Origin: a virus
Virus record (IMG/VR): IMGVR_UViG_3300034198_010068
Span: 1-29,341 of that record
Reading direction: 5' to 3' (one strand)
DNA: 29,341 bases
The notes under the pieces: model-generated
Databases searched by the model: none
Told to the model about the DNA's origin: nothing
What the model saw: only the letters and a program-made list of their open reading frames with translations
Part shown: positions 1 through 7,465 of the stretch, one piece after another
How positions within the stretch are numbered: the stretch's first letter is position 1
How the letters are laid out: every line of letters starts with the position of its first letter
Made by a program: the position numbers and the translations under genes

Positions 1-56
1 ATGACAGAGCAGGGGCTAAAATAGAGAAGCGGATAGTGCCAAAGTTTTTTGGATAG
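1..56 (+). CDS. C-terminal end of an upstream gene (terminase large subunit expected by position)
   Basis: The frame starting at base 3 is open from the window edge and ends at a TAG at 54-56, giving a short basic tail that finishes Lys-Phe-Phe-Gly. A start-codon frame at base 1 closes after seven codons and is less likely to be the gene. In HK97-type phages the large terminase lies directly before the portal, so this may be its last 17 or so residues. The identity rests on position alone, because no terminase motif is visible. Confidence 0.4.
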   Translation, partial: DRAGAKIEKRIVPKFFG

Positions 57-63
57 GTAAATT

Positions 64-201
64 ATGATTTCTTCAATAATTCAAGCAGTAGGCATCATTG
101 TTGTAGCGGCAGGTATTGCTTTGATTTATCCGCCAGCAGGTTTGATTGCTTTAGGTATCGGCACACTTCTTTTTGGTTTAGCACTTGGAACGGATAAATA
201 A
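64..201 (+). CDS. Small hydrophobic membrane protein, 45 aa
   Basis: The ORF starts with ATG at 64 and ends in TAA at 199-201, overlapping the portal ATG by one base. The protein is almost wholly hydrophobic: two short membrane-compatible stretches (about residues 5-22 and 26-41) are separated by a Pro-Pro turn, and it ends Gly-Thr-Asp-Lys. The start-stop overlap suggests translational coupling to the portal gene. I do not recognise a family. Small membrane proteins at this position have no settled role, and a holin-like or exclusion role cannot be told from sequence. Confidence 0.6.
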   Translation: MISSIIQAVGIIVVAAGIALIYPPAGLIALGIGTLLFGLALGTDK

Positions 202-1550
202 TGCTAAATAGGCTTTTCAATACACGCTCTGTCTCGTATCAAAGCATTTTCTCTATGGGTGGAGATTTTGGCACAGAAAGCCAAGCAGGTATCAACATTA
301 CTGGCAAGAACGCTTACGAAGTTGTTGCTTTCTTCTCTGCTGTAAGCCTTATCAGCGACACTATCTCCACTTTGCCTGTTGATGCTTTTATTCGTGTTGA
401 TGGGGAACGTAAACCTTACAGACCACGACCAGCTTGGGTTGACCAGCCAGATGTTGACACCACACGCCAAGCACACTATGGGGCTGTCGTTTCTTCTCTA
501 CTTGTCTTCGGAAACTCTTACACTCGTGTTTTTAGAGACAATAAAGGTGATGTCGTAAATCTTGTTGTTTTAGATCCAACAAAGATGGAAGTTCGACGTT
601 CTGCTATCGGTAAGAAAATCTTTGTTTACGCTGATGAGCCAAAGCCTTTGAACTCAGATGAAATCATCCATATCATAGATTTAGCAACACCAGGTTCTTT
701 AACTGGGTTGTCCAGAGTAGATAAGTTGAAAGATGCTCTCGGTGTTGCTACTGCTTTGCAATCCTATGCAGCTCGCTTCTTTGATCAAGGTTCTACCACT
801 AATGGAATCATTGAATATCCAGGCGAGCTAACTGCTGAAGAAGCGAAAGACCTTCGTGAAGGTTTTGACTCTCGACACAGGGGATACAAGAAAGCTCATA
901 AAACTGGCGTTCTTTCTGGTGGGGCAAAATATGTTCAAACTACTGTCCCTAATGACCAAGCACAGTTCCTTGATTCTCGTAGGTTTGCTGTAGAAGAAAT
1001 TGCTAGAGCTTTCAACATTCCGCTACATATGTTGGGTATCCCTGGAACTGCTAGTTATGCTTCTGTAGAGCAAAATAACCTTCAGTTCATTTCTCACACT
1101 CTTAGACCTATTTTGGAGAAGTTGGAGTGGGCTTATAGTCGTGTTCTTCCTACTACAGCGTTCATTAAGTTTAATTTTTCTGCTTTGCTTCGTGGAGATC
1201 TTCAAAGCCGTTATCAAGCGTATTCAATTGCTACTCAGGCTGGTTTCAAGTCAATCAATGAGATTAAGAAGCTAGAAGATGAGCCAGCAGTTGAAGGCGG
1301 AGATGCCTTTAGAGTTCCTTTGGCTAACGTAAACATTCAGGCAGCTGATTTGTCTGAAACCGAAGCTAAGGTGAAGATGGCTGATACTTTGATTGCTGCT
1401 GGCTTTGATCCTGAAGCGGTGCTTATGGAACTTGGTTTGCCTAACATTCCGTATATTAAAACAGAGTATCCGACAGTTGCACCAACTAATGACCCTGTTC
1501 ATGCTGGAGACCCAACTGATCCTACTGATTCACAGACTATGGGGGCATAA
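201..1550 (+). CDS. Portal protein, HK97-type
   Basis: This 449-aa protein has the order and length of HK97-type portals (Phage_portal family). An N-terminal region contains a conserved helix-rich motif around residues 35-60 (NAYEVVAFFSAVSLISDT, then TLPVDAF). The wing/clip region carries the typical GNSYTRV at about 105, and the C-terminal stem half includes IARAFNIPLHMLG near residue 270. Portal dodecamers form the channel for DNA packaging and the docking site for terminase and connector. It overlaps the upstream membrane protein and the downstream gene by one base each. The prohead protease and capsid genes follow, after an inserted block of fibre-like genes. Confidence 0.93.
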   Translation: MLNRLFNTRSVSYQSIFSMGGDFGTESQAGINITGKNAYEVVAFFSAVSLISDTISTLPVDAFIRVDGERKPYRPRPAWVDQPDVDTTRQAHYGAVVSSLLVFGNSYTRVFRDNKGDVVNLVVLDPTKMEVRRSAIGKKIFVYADEPKPLNSDEIIHIIDLATPGSLTGLSRVDKLKDALGVATALQSYAARFFDQGSTTNGIIEYPGELTAEEAKDLREGFDSRHRGYKKAHKTGVLSGGAKYVQTTVPNDQAQFLDSRRFAVEEIARAFNIPLHMLGIPGTASYASVEQNNLQFISHTLRPILEKLEWAYSRVLPTTAFIKFNFSALLRGDLQSRYQAYSIATQAGFKSINEIKKLEDEPAVEGGDAFRVPLANVNIQAADLSETEAKVKMADTLIAAGFDPEAVLMELGLPNIPYIKTEYPTVAPTNDPVHAGDPTDPTDSQTMGA

Positions 1551-1897
1551 TGATAAATCCTGGTGACTACAACATCAAATGTCCGCAGGGCGCAACCTTT
1601 GACAAGACTTTTACTATTACGGTGAATGGTTCGCCTATGAACTTGACTGGCTATACAGCTGCTATGCAGGTTCGTGAAACTTATGATTCAACTTCAACAC
1701 TTTTATCTTTGACTAATGGTTCGGGTATCACTTTGGGTGGAACTGCTGGAACTATTGCTGTCTTAGTGGCTTCTACCGCTACAGCAGCTATTGCTGATGG
1801 TTTCTATTCTTACGATCTTGAAATAACTTCGGGTGGTGGAGTTACTGACCGTCTGCTTCAGGGCAAGTTTGTTGTCACACCGCAGGTGACTAGATGA
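1550..1897 (+). CDS. Small beta-rich structural protein, BppU-N-like
   Basis: This 115-aa protein starts at an ATG overlapping the portal stop. Features such as CPQGATFDKTF near residue 12, the LTGYTAAMQVRE segment near residue 32, and a closing LLQGKFVVTP beta strand resemble small phage proteins related to the N-terminal domain of the upper baseplate protein BppU. In those families a compact beta sandwich anchors a fibre or adhesin to the virion. It is followed with a 4-bp overlap by another beta-rich protein and then a long fibre-like protein, so the three probably build one appendage. The family match is from memory of motif shape. Confidence 0.6.
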   Translation: MINPGDYNIKCPQGATFDKTFTITVNGSPMNLTGYTAAMQVRETYDSTSTLLSLTNGSGITLGGTAGTIAVLVASTATAAIADGFYSYDLEITSGGGVTDRLLQGKFVVTPQVTR

Positions 1898-2472
1898 GTG
1901 GAACTTCTGTAACAGTTGTAGAAAATAACCCTGTCATTACTGTTTCAGGGGATACTGTTGATGTTGCTGTAACGGAGACTACTGTCGCTGTTATTGATGC
2001 ACCTTACATGAAGTATGGGGCTTTCCAATACACAGGTAGCCAAGCGATAACTAGCACTACATCTGCTTTTGCTATGCCTTGGAATACGACAGACTTTTCT
2101 AGTGACGTTTATGTTGCTAACACAAGTAGAATCTATTTTCCTACTGCTGGTCTCTACAATCTTCAATGGTCTGGTCAATTTCAAAATACTGCTAACGCAC
2201 AAGAAGATATTAATGTTTGGTTGCGTATAAATGGAACTGATGTTGCTGGTTCAAATGGTTTGATTTCTATAAATGCTCGTAAATCAGCCAGCGACTATAG
2301 TCACGAGATTATTGGTTGGAACTATTTTCTGCGCCTTACTGCTGGACAGTATGTAGAGTTTATGTGGTCTGCTACTAGCACTCTTGTTAGCCTTGAATCT
2401 TATTCTGCTGGCACTAACCCAACTAGACCTACAACAGCAGCTCTTATCCTTACGGCACAGCAGGTCGCATAA
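1894..2472 (+). CDS. C1q/TNF-like jelly-roll structural protein
   Basis: This 192-aa protein overlaps its neighbour by ATGA. After about 45 residues of beta-rich linker, the remainder has the pattern of C1q/TNF-like virion proteins: SRIYFPTAGLYNLQWSGQF near residue 90, WLRINGTDVAGS near 118, an aromatic FLRLTAGQYVEFMW strand near 148, and a terminal TAALILTAQQV strand. Such trimeric jelly rolls form knobs on phage fibres and contact glycans or other receptors. Placement between two other appendage-like genes supports a surface adhesin. No experimental homologue is known to me. Confidence 0.55.
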   Translation: MSGTSVTVVENNPVITVSGDTVDVAVTETTVAVIDAPYMKYGAFQYTGSQAITSTTSAFAMPWNTTDFSSDVYVANTSRIYFPTAGLYNLQWSGQFQNTANAQEDINVWLRINGTDVAGSNGLISINARKSASDYSHEIIGWNYFLRLTAGQYVEFMWSATSTLVSLESYSAGTNPTRPTTAALILTAQQVA

Positions 2473-4238
2473 TGGCTATTCCTTGGCCGTCTAGCCCAAC
2501 TGTAGGTCAAACTTTTACCTATGGTTCTATTACTTATACCTGGAATGGTGTTGCTTGGATCAATACTGTAACTAACACTCCTGCGACTGTTGGTTCTGTC
2601 GCTGTTACTGCACCTATAGTGAATACTGGCACTCCTACTGCACCTGTTATTGGTATTAGTCAGTCTGGTTTGACTATTGCGGAGTCTCAGGTAACTAATC
2701 TTGTTTCTGATTTAGCTGGTAAAGCATCATTAGGTGCTGCAAACGCTTTTACTGTTGGTGGCCATGTAATCACAAACGCTGCAACAGCAGTAGTGCCGTT
2801 AGTTGTCAAAGGTGCATCAGGGCAAAGTGCTAACTTGCAGGAATGGCAAAACTCGGCAGGTGGAACAGCAGCGAAAATAACATCATCAGGAGATGCCGCA
2901 TTTGCAGCTGTCGCACTTGGTAATGGAACTATTTATGGTTCGTCATCTTGGTTGAATGTTGGTTTGACTAACGCTGCTCAAATTGGCGCAATAATCAAAG
3001 GTGCTGCTTCTCAGTCAGCAGATTTATTACAGATACAAAACTCTGGTGGAACTGTTATAACAAAGGTGGGTTCTACAGGCGATTTAACAACAGGTTATGT
3101 TTATGGGTCAGGTTTGCGTGATACTGCTGCAACTGGCCCATACATCAATACCACAGCAACAAACATTTTATTGAACGCTAGAACAGCAACAAATAAAGGT
3201 TTAATTATTCAAGGTGCTGCATCTCAGTCTGTCAACTTGCAGGAATGGCAGGATTCTGCTGGAACAGTTCTAGCAAGTATTTCATCTGCTGGTGCATCTA
3301 ACTTTGCATCTATGGTCGCTTCTGGAACTGCAAGGGCTAGTGCTGGTTTAGGTTCATCATCAGTTGCATTAAGCACTATAGTCTCTAACGTAACTGCTGG
3401 ACATCTAGTTCTCCAAAATATATCTACCGCCCCAAACGCAGGAACTGGCGGTGGCACACTCTATGTTGATACAGGTGCTTTGAAGTATCGTGGAACATCA
3501 GGGTCAGCTGCAACTATTGTAAATGCTGATGGCACAATGGCTGGTGGCTCATTCACAGGTGGAACACTAACAAGCAACCTAACTCTCGTAGCAGGTAACA
3601 CATCCATCTATCCACTCACTTTTCAAACAAATACTGGAACACCAACAGCATCTGCTGGAACAATGGACTATGACGGCGATAAATTCTATGCAGTAACATC
3701 AGGAACAACTACAGGTAGGCTCATGCTACCTATCAAAGCCTGGGCTTACTCTAACGCCAACGCAACTTCAGCAACAACAAATACTGCCCAATCTATCTTC
3801 CCTGTAGGTGCAAGAACTCTGCCATTAGAAGCAGGTAAAACCTATTATTTCCGTCTAAATCTTGGCGCAAACTTTACCTTCTCTGCTGTTCCAGCATCAA
3901 TCCAGTTAGTGCCAACATTCAGCAACACACCTGTAAGCATTTACTACAACGCCATGTTTATTTCTGGAACTTCAGGTGGTGTGCAATCATTCAGAGCTAC
4001 CGCTACTACTGCACAAAACATCAGCCCAACGCTCGGTTCTACTACATCTAACTCCACCATTGTTATTGAAGGCTATTTCCAAAGCAACGCCACTACTGGT
4101 GGAACAGTTGAATTCAAATATCAGATCAATACTGGTGGTGGTTCTTCTGCAACCATACTTGCCAACTCTTATGAAGAAATAGTGAAGATTGGAACTGGTG
4201 CTTCTGCACCGCTAGTAGTATCAGGAAGCTGGTCATAA
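2472..4238 (+). CDS. Tail fibre-like protein with three internal repeats
   Basis: This 588-aa protein begins with a short Pro/Trp-rich module (PSSPTVGQTF, YTWNGVAWI), typical of phage proteins that start fibres. Residues of about 109-145, 172-208 and 243-279 carry three related repeats of the pattern KGAxxQSxxLxxxQxSxGT, spaced 63 and 71 residues apart. This repeat occurs in trimeric fibre shafts. The remainder is Thr/Ser/Ala/Gly-rich, and a beta-rich C-terminal domain of about 170 residues (from AWAYSNANATSATTN) may form the tip. No Cys is seen. It probably trimerises and takes part in host recognition. It is one base overlapped with both neighbours. Confidence 0.7.
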   Translation: MAIPWPSSPTVGQTFTYGSITYTWNGVAWINTVTNTPATVGSVAVTAPIVNTGTPTAPVIGISQSGLTIAESQVTNLVSDLAGKASLGAANAFTVGGHVITNAATAVVPLVVKGASGQSANLQEWQNSAGGTAAKITSSGDAAFAAVALGNGTIYGSSSWLNVGLTNAAQIGAIIKGAASQSADLLQIQNSGGTVITKVGSTGDLTTGYVYGSGLRDTAATGPYINTTATNILLNARTATNKGLIIQGAASQSVNLQEWQDSAGTVLASISSAGASNFASMVASGTARASAGLGSSSVALSTIVSNVTAGHLVLQNISTAPNAGTGGGTLYVDTGALKYRGTSGSAATIVNADGTMAGGSFTGGTLTSNLTLVAGNTSIYPLTFQTNTGTPTASAGTMDYDGDKFYAVTSGTTTGRLMLPIKAWAYSNANATSATTNTAQSIFPVGARTLPLEAGKTYYFRLNLGANFTFSAVPASIQLVPTFSNTPVSIYYNAMFISGTSGGVQSFRATATTAQNISPTLGSTTSNSTIVIEGYFQSNATTGGTVEFKYQINTGGGSSATILANSYEEIVKIGTGASAPLVVSGSWS

Positions 4239-4387
4239 TGGATGAAATAAATGAACTGCTACAGGCTTTTGGGCGAGATGGTTATGTTAGTCCTGAAGAT
4301 CTACAAACGGTTGCACAAGTTGTTATGCTATTAGTAGCAAAAGTGGAATCACTAGAGCAACAGGTTGCTCTTTTAGAGAATAAATAA
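4238..4387 (+). CDS. Small acidic coiled-coil protein, 49 aa
   Basis: The ORF starts with ATG at 4238 inside the TAATG overlap with the fibre gene and ends in TAA at 4385-4387. The protein starts MDEINELLQAFGRDGYVSPEDL and has a heptad-like C-terminal helix (VAKVESLEQQVALLENK). Short coiled-coil proteins after fibre genes may be chaperones or trimerisation aids, but nothing in the sequence fixes this. Its compact spacing and start overlap make it likely to be a real gene. Confidence 0.65.
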   Translation: MDEINELLQAFGRDGYVSPEDLQTVAQVVMLLVAKVESLEQQVALLENK

Positions 4388-4395
4388 GGAAAATA

Positions 4396-4605
4396 ATGTC
4401 ATTTAATGTATCTAACGAAGCAAAACAACAACTATTGACTCAGCGTATTGAACAGTTGAACCTTGAAGGCTACCAGCACGAGTTGAACAAGAAGTCTGCC
4501 GAAGCTTTGGGTAATACAGAGTTGGTAGAGCAATCTGATGCGGCTATTGCTATCATTCAGTCTGCTATTTCTGTGCATGAAACAGAGTTGGCTGATCTAG
4601 CCTAA
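4396..4605 (+). CDS. Small helical protein, 69 aa, unknown function
   Basis: An AAGGAAAATA stretch precedes the ATG and provides a ribosome binding site. The protein is predicted all-helical, Gln/Glu/Ala-rich, with two helices (about residues 5-32 and 36-66). The composition resembles small phage scaffolding or fibre-assembly helpers, but I recognise no family. It lies between the fibre cassette and the prohead protease, with an 18-base gap before the next gene. Confidence 0.65.
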   Translation: MSFNVSNEAKQQLLTQRIEQLNLEGYQHELNKKSAEALGNTELVEQSDAAIAIIQSAISVHETELADLA

Positions 4606-4623
4606 ATCCTGAAGGAATAGTTT

Positions 4624-5745
4624 ATGGATACTAGGGCTGTGGCTGTTTATAAGCCAACTGAAGGCATGAAGACTGCTGCGGCTAGAGCTTTGCGTTGGAA
4701 AAAAGAAGGTAAGGCTACTGGTGCTGGAACACCTGTTGGTTGGGGTCGTGCCACAGACATTGTTTCTGGTCGTTCTATGTCTTTGAGTGTGGTCAAACGG
4801 ATGTATTCATTCTTTTCAAGACACGAAGTAGATAAAAAAGGCAAAGATTTTAACAATACCGAGAATCCTAGTAATGGAAGAATTATGTGGGATGCTTGGG
4901 GTGGTGACGCTGGTTTCTCTTGGTCAAGTAGTATTGTAAAGAGAGAATCTGATAATCAAAGGAATTTAATGACTGATTCAGTTTTGAGAGCCAACTATAG
5001 GGCTGAAAAGATTATGGCTACTTTACGCAAGATCAATGGCATTAAGCCTGAAGCTGAGACTCGTGTTTCTAATGTTGATTTTGAGATTCGTGCTGTCGGG
5101 GATAAACTAACTTTTTCTGGTTATGCTGCTGTGTTTAATAGTGATAGTCAGCCGTTACCTTTTATTGAGCGTATCGCCCCTGGTGCTTTCAAGCGTTCTC
5201 TACAGTCTCGTAATGATGTAAAGCTTCTTTGGAATCACGATTCTGGTGAGCCGTTGGCTTCTACTCGTTCTGGCACTATGCGTTTAGTTGAAGATTCTAA
5301 AGGTCTTAGGGTTGAAGCGGATTTAGCCCCTACTACTCGTGGTAAGGATTTAAGTATTCTTATGCAACGAGGGGACATAGATAAAATGTCTTTTGGTTTT
5401 AATGTGCAATCTGATTCTTGGTCTCCTGATGGTAGCATTAGAACGCTAGAGTCTGTAAGATTGCTAGAAGTCAGTATTGTTACATTTCCAGCCTACGAAG
5501 CGAGTGTTGCCCAAGTGCGTTCATTAGATCAAATTGATACAGAGAAACTTTCTGATGCTTTACTAGCGTTAGAGACAAGCGATTCATTGACTCCAGACCA
5601 AGCTGGTTTGCTGGAAAATGTTATCAAGCAACTTACTAAGGGTGAAGCACCAGTAGAAGAAGTTGTTGAAGAAAAAGTTGAAGAACCTGTCACCATGATA
5701 GGCTTACTTCAGATGAAGCACACTTTGGAAGGAAAGATGCTCTAA
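4624..5745 (+). CDS. Prohead maturation protease (HK97/S78 type) with N-terminal extra domain
   Basis: The 373-aa protein has two parts. Residues about 150-300 are the S78 protease. They contain FSGYAAVFN, the catalytic-type His in LLWNHDSG (His205) and the catalytic-type Ser in DKMSFGF (Ser256), followed by the conserved ELLEVSIVTFPA-like strand. It would cleave the N-terminal delta domain of the capsid protein during maturation. Residues about 15-105 form a separate Trp/Gly-rich domain (RWKKEGKATGAG, then FSRHEVDKK, then MWDAWGGDAGFSWS) that also occurs in other phage head genes. AAGGA at about 8 bases before the ATG sets the start. Confidence 0.9.
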   Translation: MDTRAVAVYKPTEGMKTAAARALRWKKEGKATGAGTPVGWGRATDIVSGRSMSLSVVKRMYSFFSRHEVDKKGKDFNNTENPSNGRIMWDAWGGDAGFSWSSSIVKRESDNQRNLMTDSVLRANYRAEKIMATLRKINGIKPEAETRVSNVDFEIRAVGDKLTFSGYAAVFNSDSQPLPFIERIAPGAFKRSLQSRNDVKLLWNHDSGEPLASTRSGTMRLVEDSKGLRVEADLAPTTRGKDLSILMQRGDIDKMSFGFNVQSDSWSPDGSIRTLESVRLLEVSIVTFPAYEASVAQVRSLDQIDTEKLSDALLALETSDSLTPDQAGLLENVIKQLTKGEAPVEEVVEEKVEEPVTMIGLLQMKHTLEGKML

Positions 5746-5906
5746 TGGCTACTAAAGAACAGATTATCGCAGCTATACTTGAAGTTGCTGGCAACCCTGC
5801 TGCTGGTGAGATCAAAGATTTGTCAGAAGCATTTGCTGATGCAGTTGTTGCTATTGACACCCCCGCTAAAGAAGTAAGAGTGTTAGAAGCAAAAGAAACT
5901 CGCTAG
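5745..5906 (+). CDS. Small acidic protein, 53 aa, unknown function
   Basis: ATG at 5745 overlaps the protease stop by one base, and TAG is at 5904-5906. The protein starts MATKEQIIAAILEVAGNPAAG and is helical and Ala/Glu-rich. A terminator follows 20 bases downstream, so it closes the portal-protease operon. Small highly expressed proteins next to the protease may act in head assembly, but I do not recognise it. Confidence 0.65.
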   Translation: MATKEQIIAAILEVAGNPAAGEIKDLSEAFADAVVAIDTPAKEVRVLEAKETR

Positions 5907-5926
5907 TTATCCCCTTTTCTAGCGAC

Positions 5927-5969
5927 ACCCCACTAGGTTACTTCCCTTCTCCTGGTGGGGTTTTCTTTT
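5927..5969 (+). terminator. Rho-independent terminator after the portal-protease operon
   Basis: ACCCCACTAGG at 5927-5937 pairs with CCTGGTGGGGT at 5951-5961 (11 pairs, one of them G-T), with a 13-base loop and the tract TTTTCTTTT following. It separates the first head operon from the tRNA-like element and the capsid gene. Confidence 0.85.
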
Positions 5970-5981
5970 GCGTTGATAAAG

Positions 5982-6020
5982 TTACTTGTAAGGGCTAGGT
6001 TGGTTTCGTCTAACAAGTAA
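5982..6020 (+). other. Alternative long-range helix overlapping the tRNA-like element
   Basis: TTACTTGT at 5982-5989 is the exact reverse complement of ACAAGTAA at 6013-6020. That second half overlaps the strand CTAACAA (6010-6016) used by the central helix of the tRNA-like fold, and the helix would also cross the acceptor strand. The two structures exclude each other, so the region could switch between folds. Function is unknown. Confidence 0.4.
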
Positions 6021-6070
6021 AACCTGCAAGGGAATTTGTTAGCACCAGAGTTCGAATCTCTGCTAGTCCA
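5992..6070 (+). ncRNA. tRNA-like element: intact acceptor and T arms, no normal anticodon arm
   Basis: GGGCTAG (5992-5998) pairs with CTAGTCC (6063-6069), with one G-T pair and a discriminator A at 6070. The T arm is perfect: CAGAG (6046-6050), loop TTCGAAT, CTCTG (6058-6062). Between them is GG-containing single strand (5999-6009, a D-loop analogue) and a 7-bp helix, CTAACAA (6010-6016) with TTGTTAG (6036-6042), closing a 19-base loop. I checked every register of the 47-base interior for a 5-bp stem with a 7-base loop and found none. The element therefore resembles the tRNA-like domain of tmRNA more than a decoding tRNA. A degraded tRNA or attachment remnant is the alternative. Confidence 0.55.
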
Positions 6071-6118
6071 CTTTTGATGGTGCATTATTTTCATTAACTA
6101 GACTTAAAGAGTAGTTGA

Positions 6119-6156
6119 GTGTCAGCACCACTACATCTGTTGCGTGTCAGCACCAC
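6119..6156 (+). repeat. Direct repeat GTGTCAGCACCAC, two copies in the capsid leader
   Basis: The 13-mer occurs at 6119-6131 and 6144-6156, 25 bases apart, in the untranslated leader of the capsid gene. It could be a protein binding site or leftover duplication. The stretch 6071-6193 otherwise holds only an AT-rich segment with weak promoter-like hexamers and the capsid ribosome binding site TAGGAGA (6181-6187). Confidence 0.55.
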
Positions 6157-6193
6157 AGGCATCCCTTATTCATTTATTTATAGGAGACTTCAA

Positions 6194-7369
6194 ATGTCTG
6201 ATTTTATTAAACTTCAGCAAGAAGCTCGTAAGTCTGCATATGAGCAAGCTAAGGCTTTGCTTGACAATGCAGCATCTGAAAAGCGTGACCTTTCAGGTGA
6301 AGAAACACAAACTTATGAGCGTATCATGGCTGACATTGACGAGAGAGCAAAGCTCATTGAGTCAATCAAGGCTACAGCAGAGCGTGAAGAAAGAGCAGCA
6401 GAAGCTGCAGCTTCTTTCAAGCCTTCTGAAAGCACTCGTTCAACCGACTCTGACATCCTTCGTGCAATTGCTCGTGGCGAACAGCGTGGTTTTGAGTTCG
6501 CACCAAACGCAGAACAAAGAACACTTGTTGGTTCATCTAACACCGTTCCTACTTCGTTCTACAACCAGGTATTCCAGGTTGCTCGTCTAGTTGGCCCAAT
6601 GCTAACTACAAGCCAGATCTTCAACACTACTTCTGGTGAGAACCTAACTATCCCTACCCTTACTGCTCGTTCAACTGCTGCTGTGGCTACTGCTACTCAG
6701 TCAATTAGCGCAAGCGACCCAACATTCTCATCAATCACCCTTGGTGCTTACAAGTATTCATTCCTTGTCGGCGTAGCCAACGAATTGATTGCAGATGCTG
6801 GATTTGACCTTACATCTCTAATCGCTGAACAGGCTGGTAACGAAATCGGTTATCGTGTAAACAACGACCTAACTTTAGGAACTGGAACTGTCCAGCCTAA
6901 CGGTTTGGCTACTGTTGCAGGTTCTGCTGTTACTGGTGGAACTGGTGTATCAGGTGCGTTCACTTACGACAACCTAGTTGACTTGGTTTACAACATTGAT
7001 GGTTCTGCTCGTCAGCTACCTGGTGTTGGTTTCCAGATGTCAACTTCTTCACTTGGTGTTCTTCGCAAGTTGAAGGATGGTGCAGGTAACTACATCTTCG
7101 TTCCAGGAACTACTGGTGCGCCTGACACAGTTCTAGGTTTCCCAGTTTATGAGAACCCTGCTGTAGCTGCTGTTGCAACAAGTGCTAAGTCTGTTCTATT
7201 CGGTCACCTACCTTCATACAAGGTTCGTATTGCTGGTGGAATTGATATTGCACAGTCACCTGACTATGCGTTCAACCAGGATGTCACAACATTCAGAGTG
7301 AAGATGCGTGTTGATGGTAACTTGACTCACTCAAGCCACATCAAATACTTCAAGGGTGGCGCAAGCTAA
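6194..7369 (+). CDS. Major capsid protein, HK97 fold
   Basis: The start chosen is ATG at 6194, seven bases after AGGAGA, giving 391 residues. An upstream in-frame GTG at 6119 would add 25 residues but lies in the repeat and has no ribosome site. The N-terminal ~85 residues are charged helix (QQEARKSAYEQAKALLD and on), the delta/scaffold region removed by the protease. The body has the Phage_capsid family pattern: P-domain start near TLVGSSNTVPTSFYNQV, E-loop segment, FLVGVANELIADA, and a C-terminal DVTTFRVKMRVDGNL. It is isolated by terminators on both sides, consistent with the very high expression expected for a capsid gene. Confidence 0.93.
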   Translation: MSDFIKLQQEARKSAYEQAKALLDNAASEKRDLSGEETQTYERIMADIDERAKLIESIKATAEREERAAEAAASFKPSESTRSTDSDILRAIARGEQRGFEFAPNAEQRTLVGSSNTVPTSFYNQVFQVARLVGPMLTTSQIFNTTSGENLTIPTLTARSTAAVATATQSISASDPTFSSITLGAYKYSFLVGVANELIADAGFDLTSLIAEQAGNEIGYRVNNDLTLGTGTVQPNGLATVAGSAVTGGTGVSGAFTYDNLVDLVYNIDGSARQLPGVGFQMSTSSLGVLRKLKDGAGNYIFVPGTTGAPDTVLGFPVYENPAVAAVATSAKSVLFGHLPSYKVRIAGGIDIAQSPDYAFNQDVTTFRVKMRVDGNLTHSSHIKYFKGGAS

Positions 7370-7388
7370 CCCCTGAGTTAAACTGAAA

Positions 7389-7426
7389 GCCCCCCTAGTG
7401 TGCGTAGGCATTAGGGGGGTTTTCTT
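7389..7426 (+). terminator. Rho-independent terminator after the capsid gene
   Basis: CCCCCCTA (7390-7397) pairs perfectly with TAGGGGGG (7412-7419), extended by a G-T pair, and is followed by TTTTCTT. It sits 20 bases after the capsid stop and separates capsid transcription from the sugar-modifying genes. Confidence 0.88.
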
Positions 7427-7465
7427 ATGCTATTCTAGTCTTACCTACGACAAAAAGGAAATTAA

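Noticed and set aside
5992-6070. Ordinary decoding tRNA gene
   Set aside because: The T arm and acceptor are right, but no 5-bp stem with 7-base loop can be found in the interior, so no anticodon can be assigned.
6043-6070. Phage attachment site attP in the tRNA 3' end
   Set aside because: The 3' half is tRNA-like, but no integrase or excisionase is seen in the window. A host match was not testable, so I do not call it.
6119-6193. Capsid gene starting at GTG 6119
   Set aside because: The extra 25 residues are encoded by a repeat and leader, lack a ribosome site, and AGGAGA sits correctly before ATG 6194.
6144-6590. Overlapping open frame within the capsid gene
   Set aside because: Low-complexity Leu/Ser/Gln composition in the +1 frame of a strongly coding gene; no motif.
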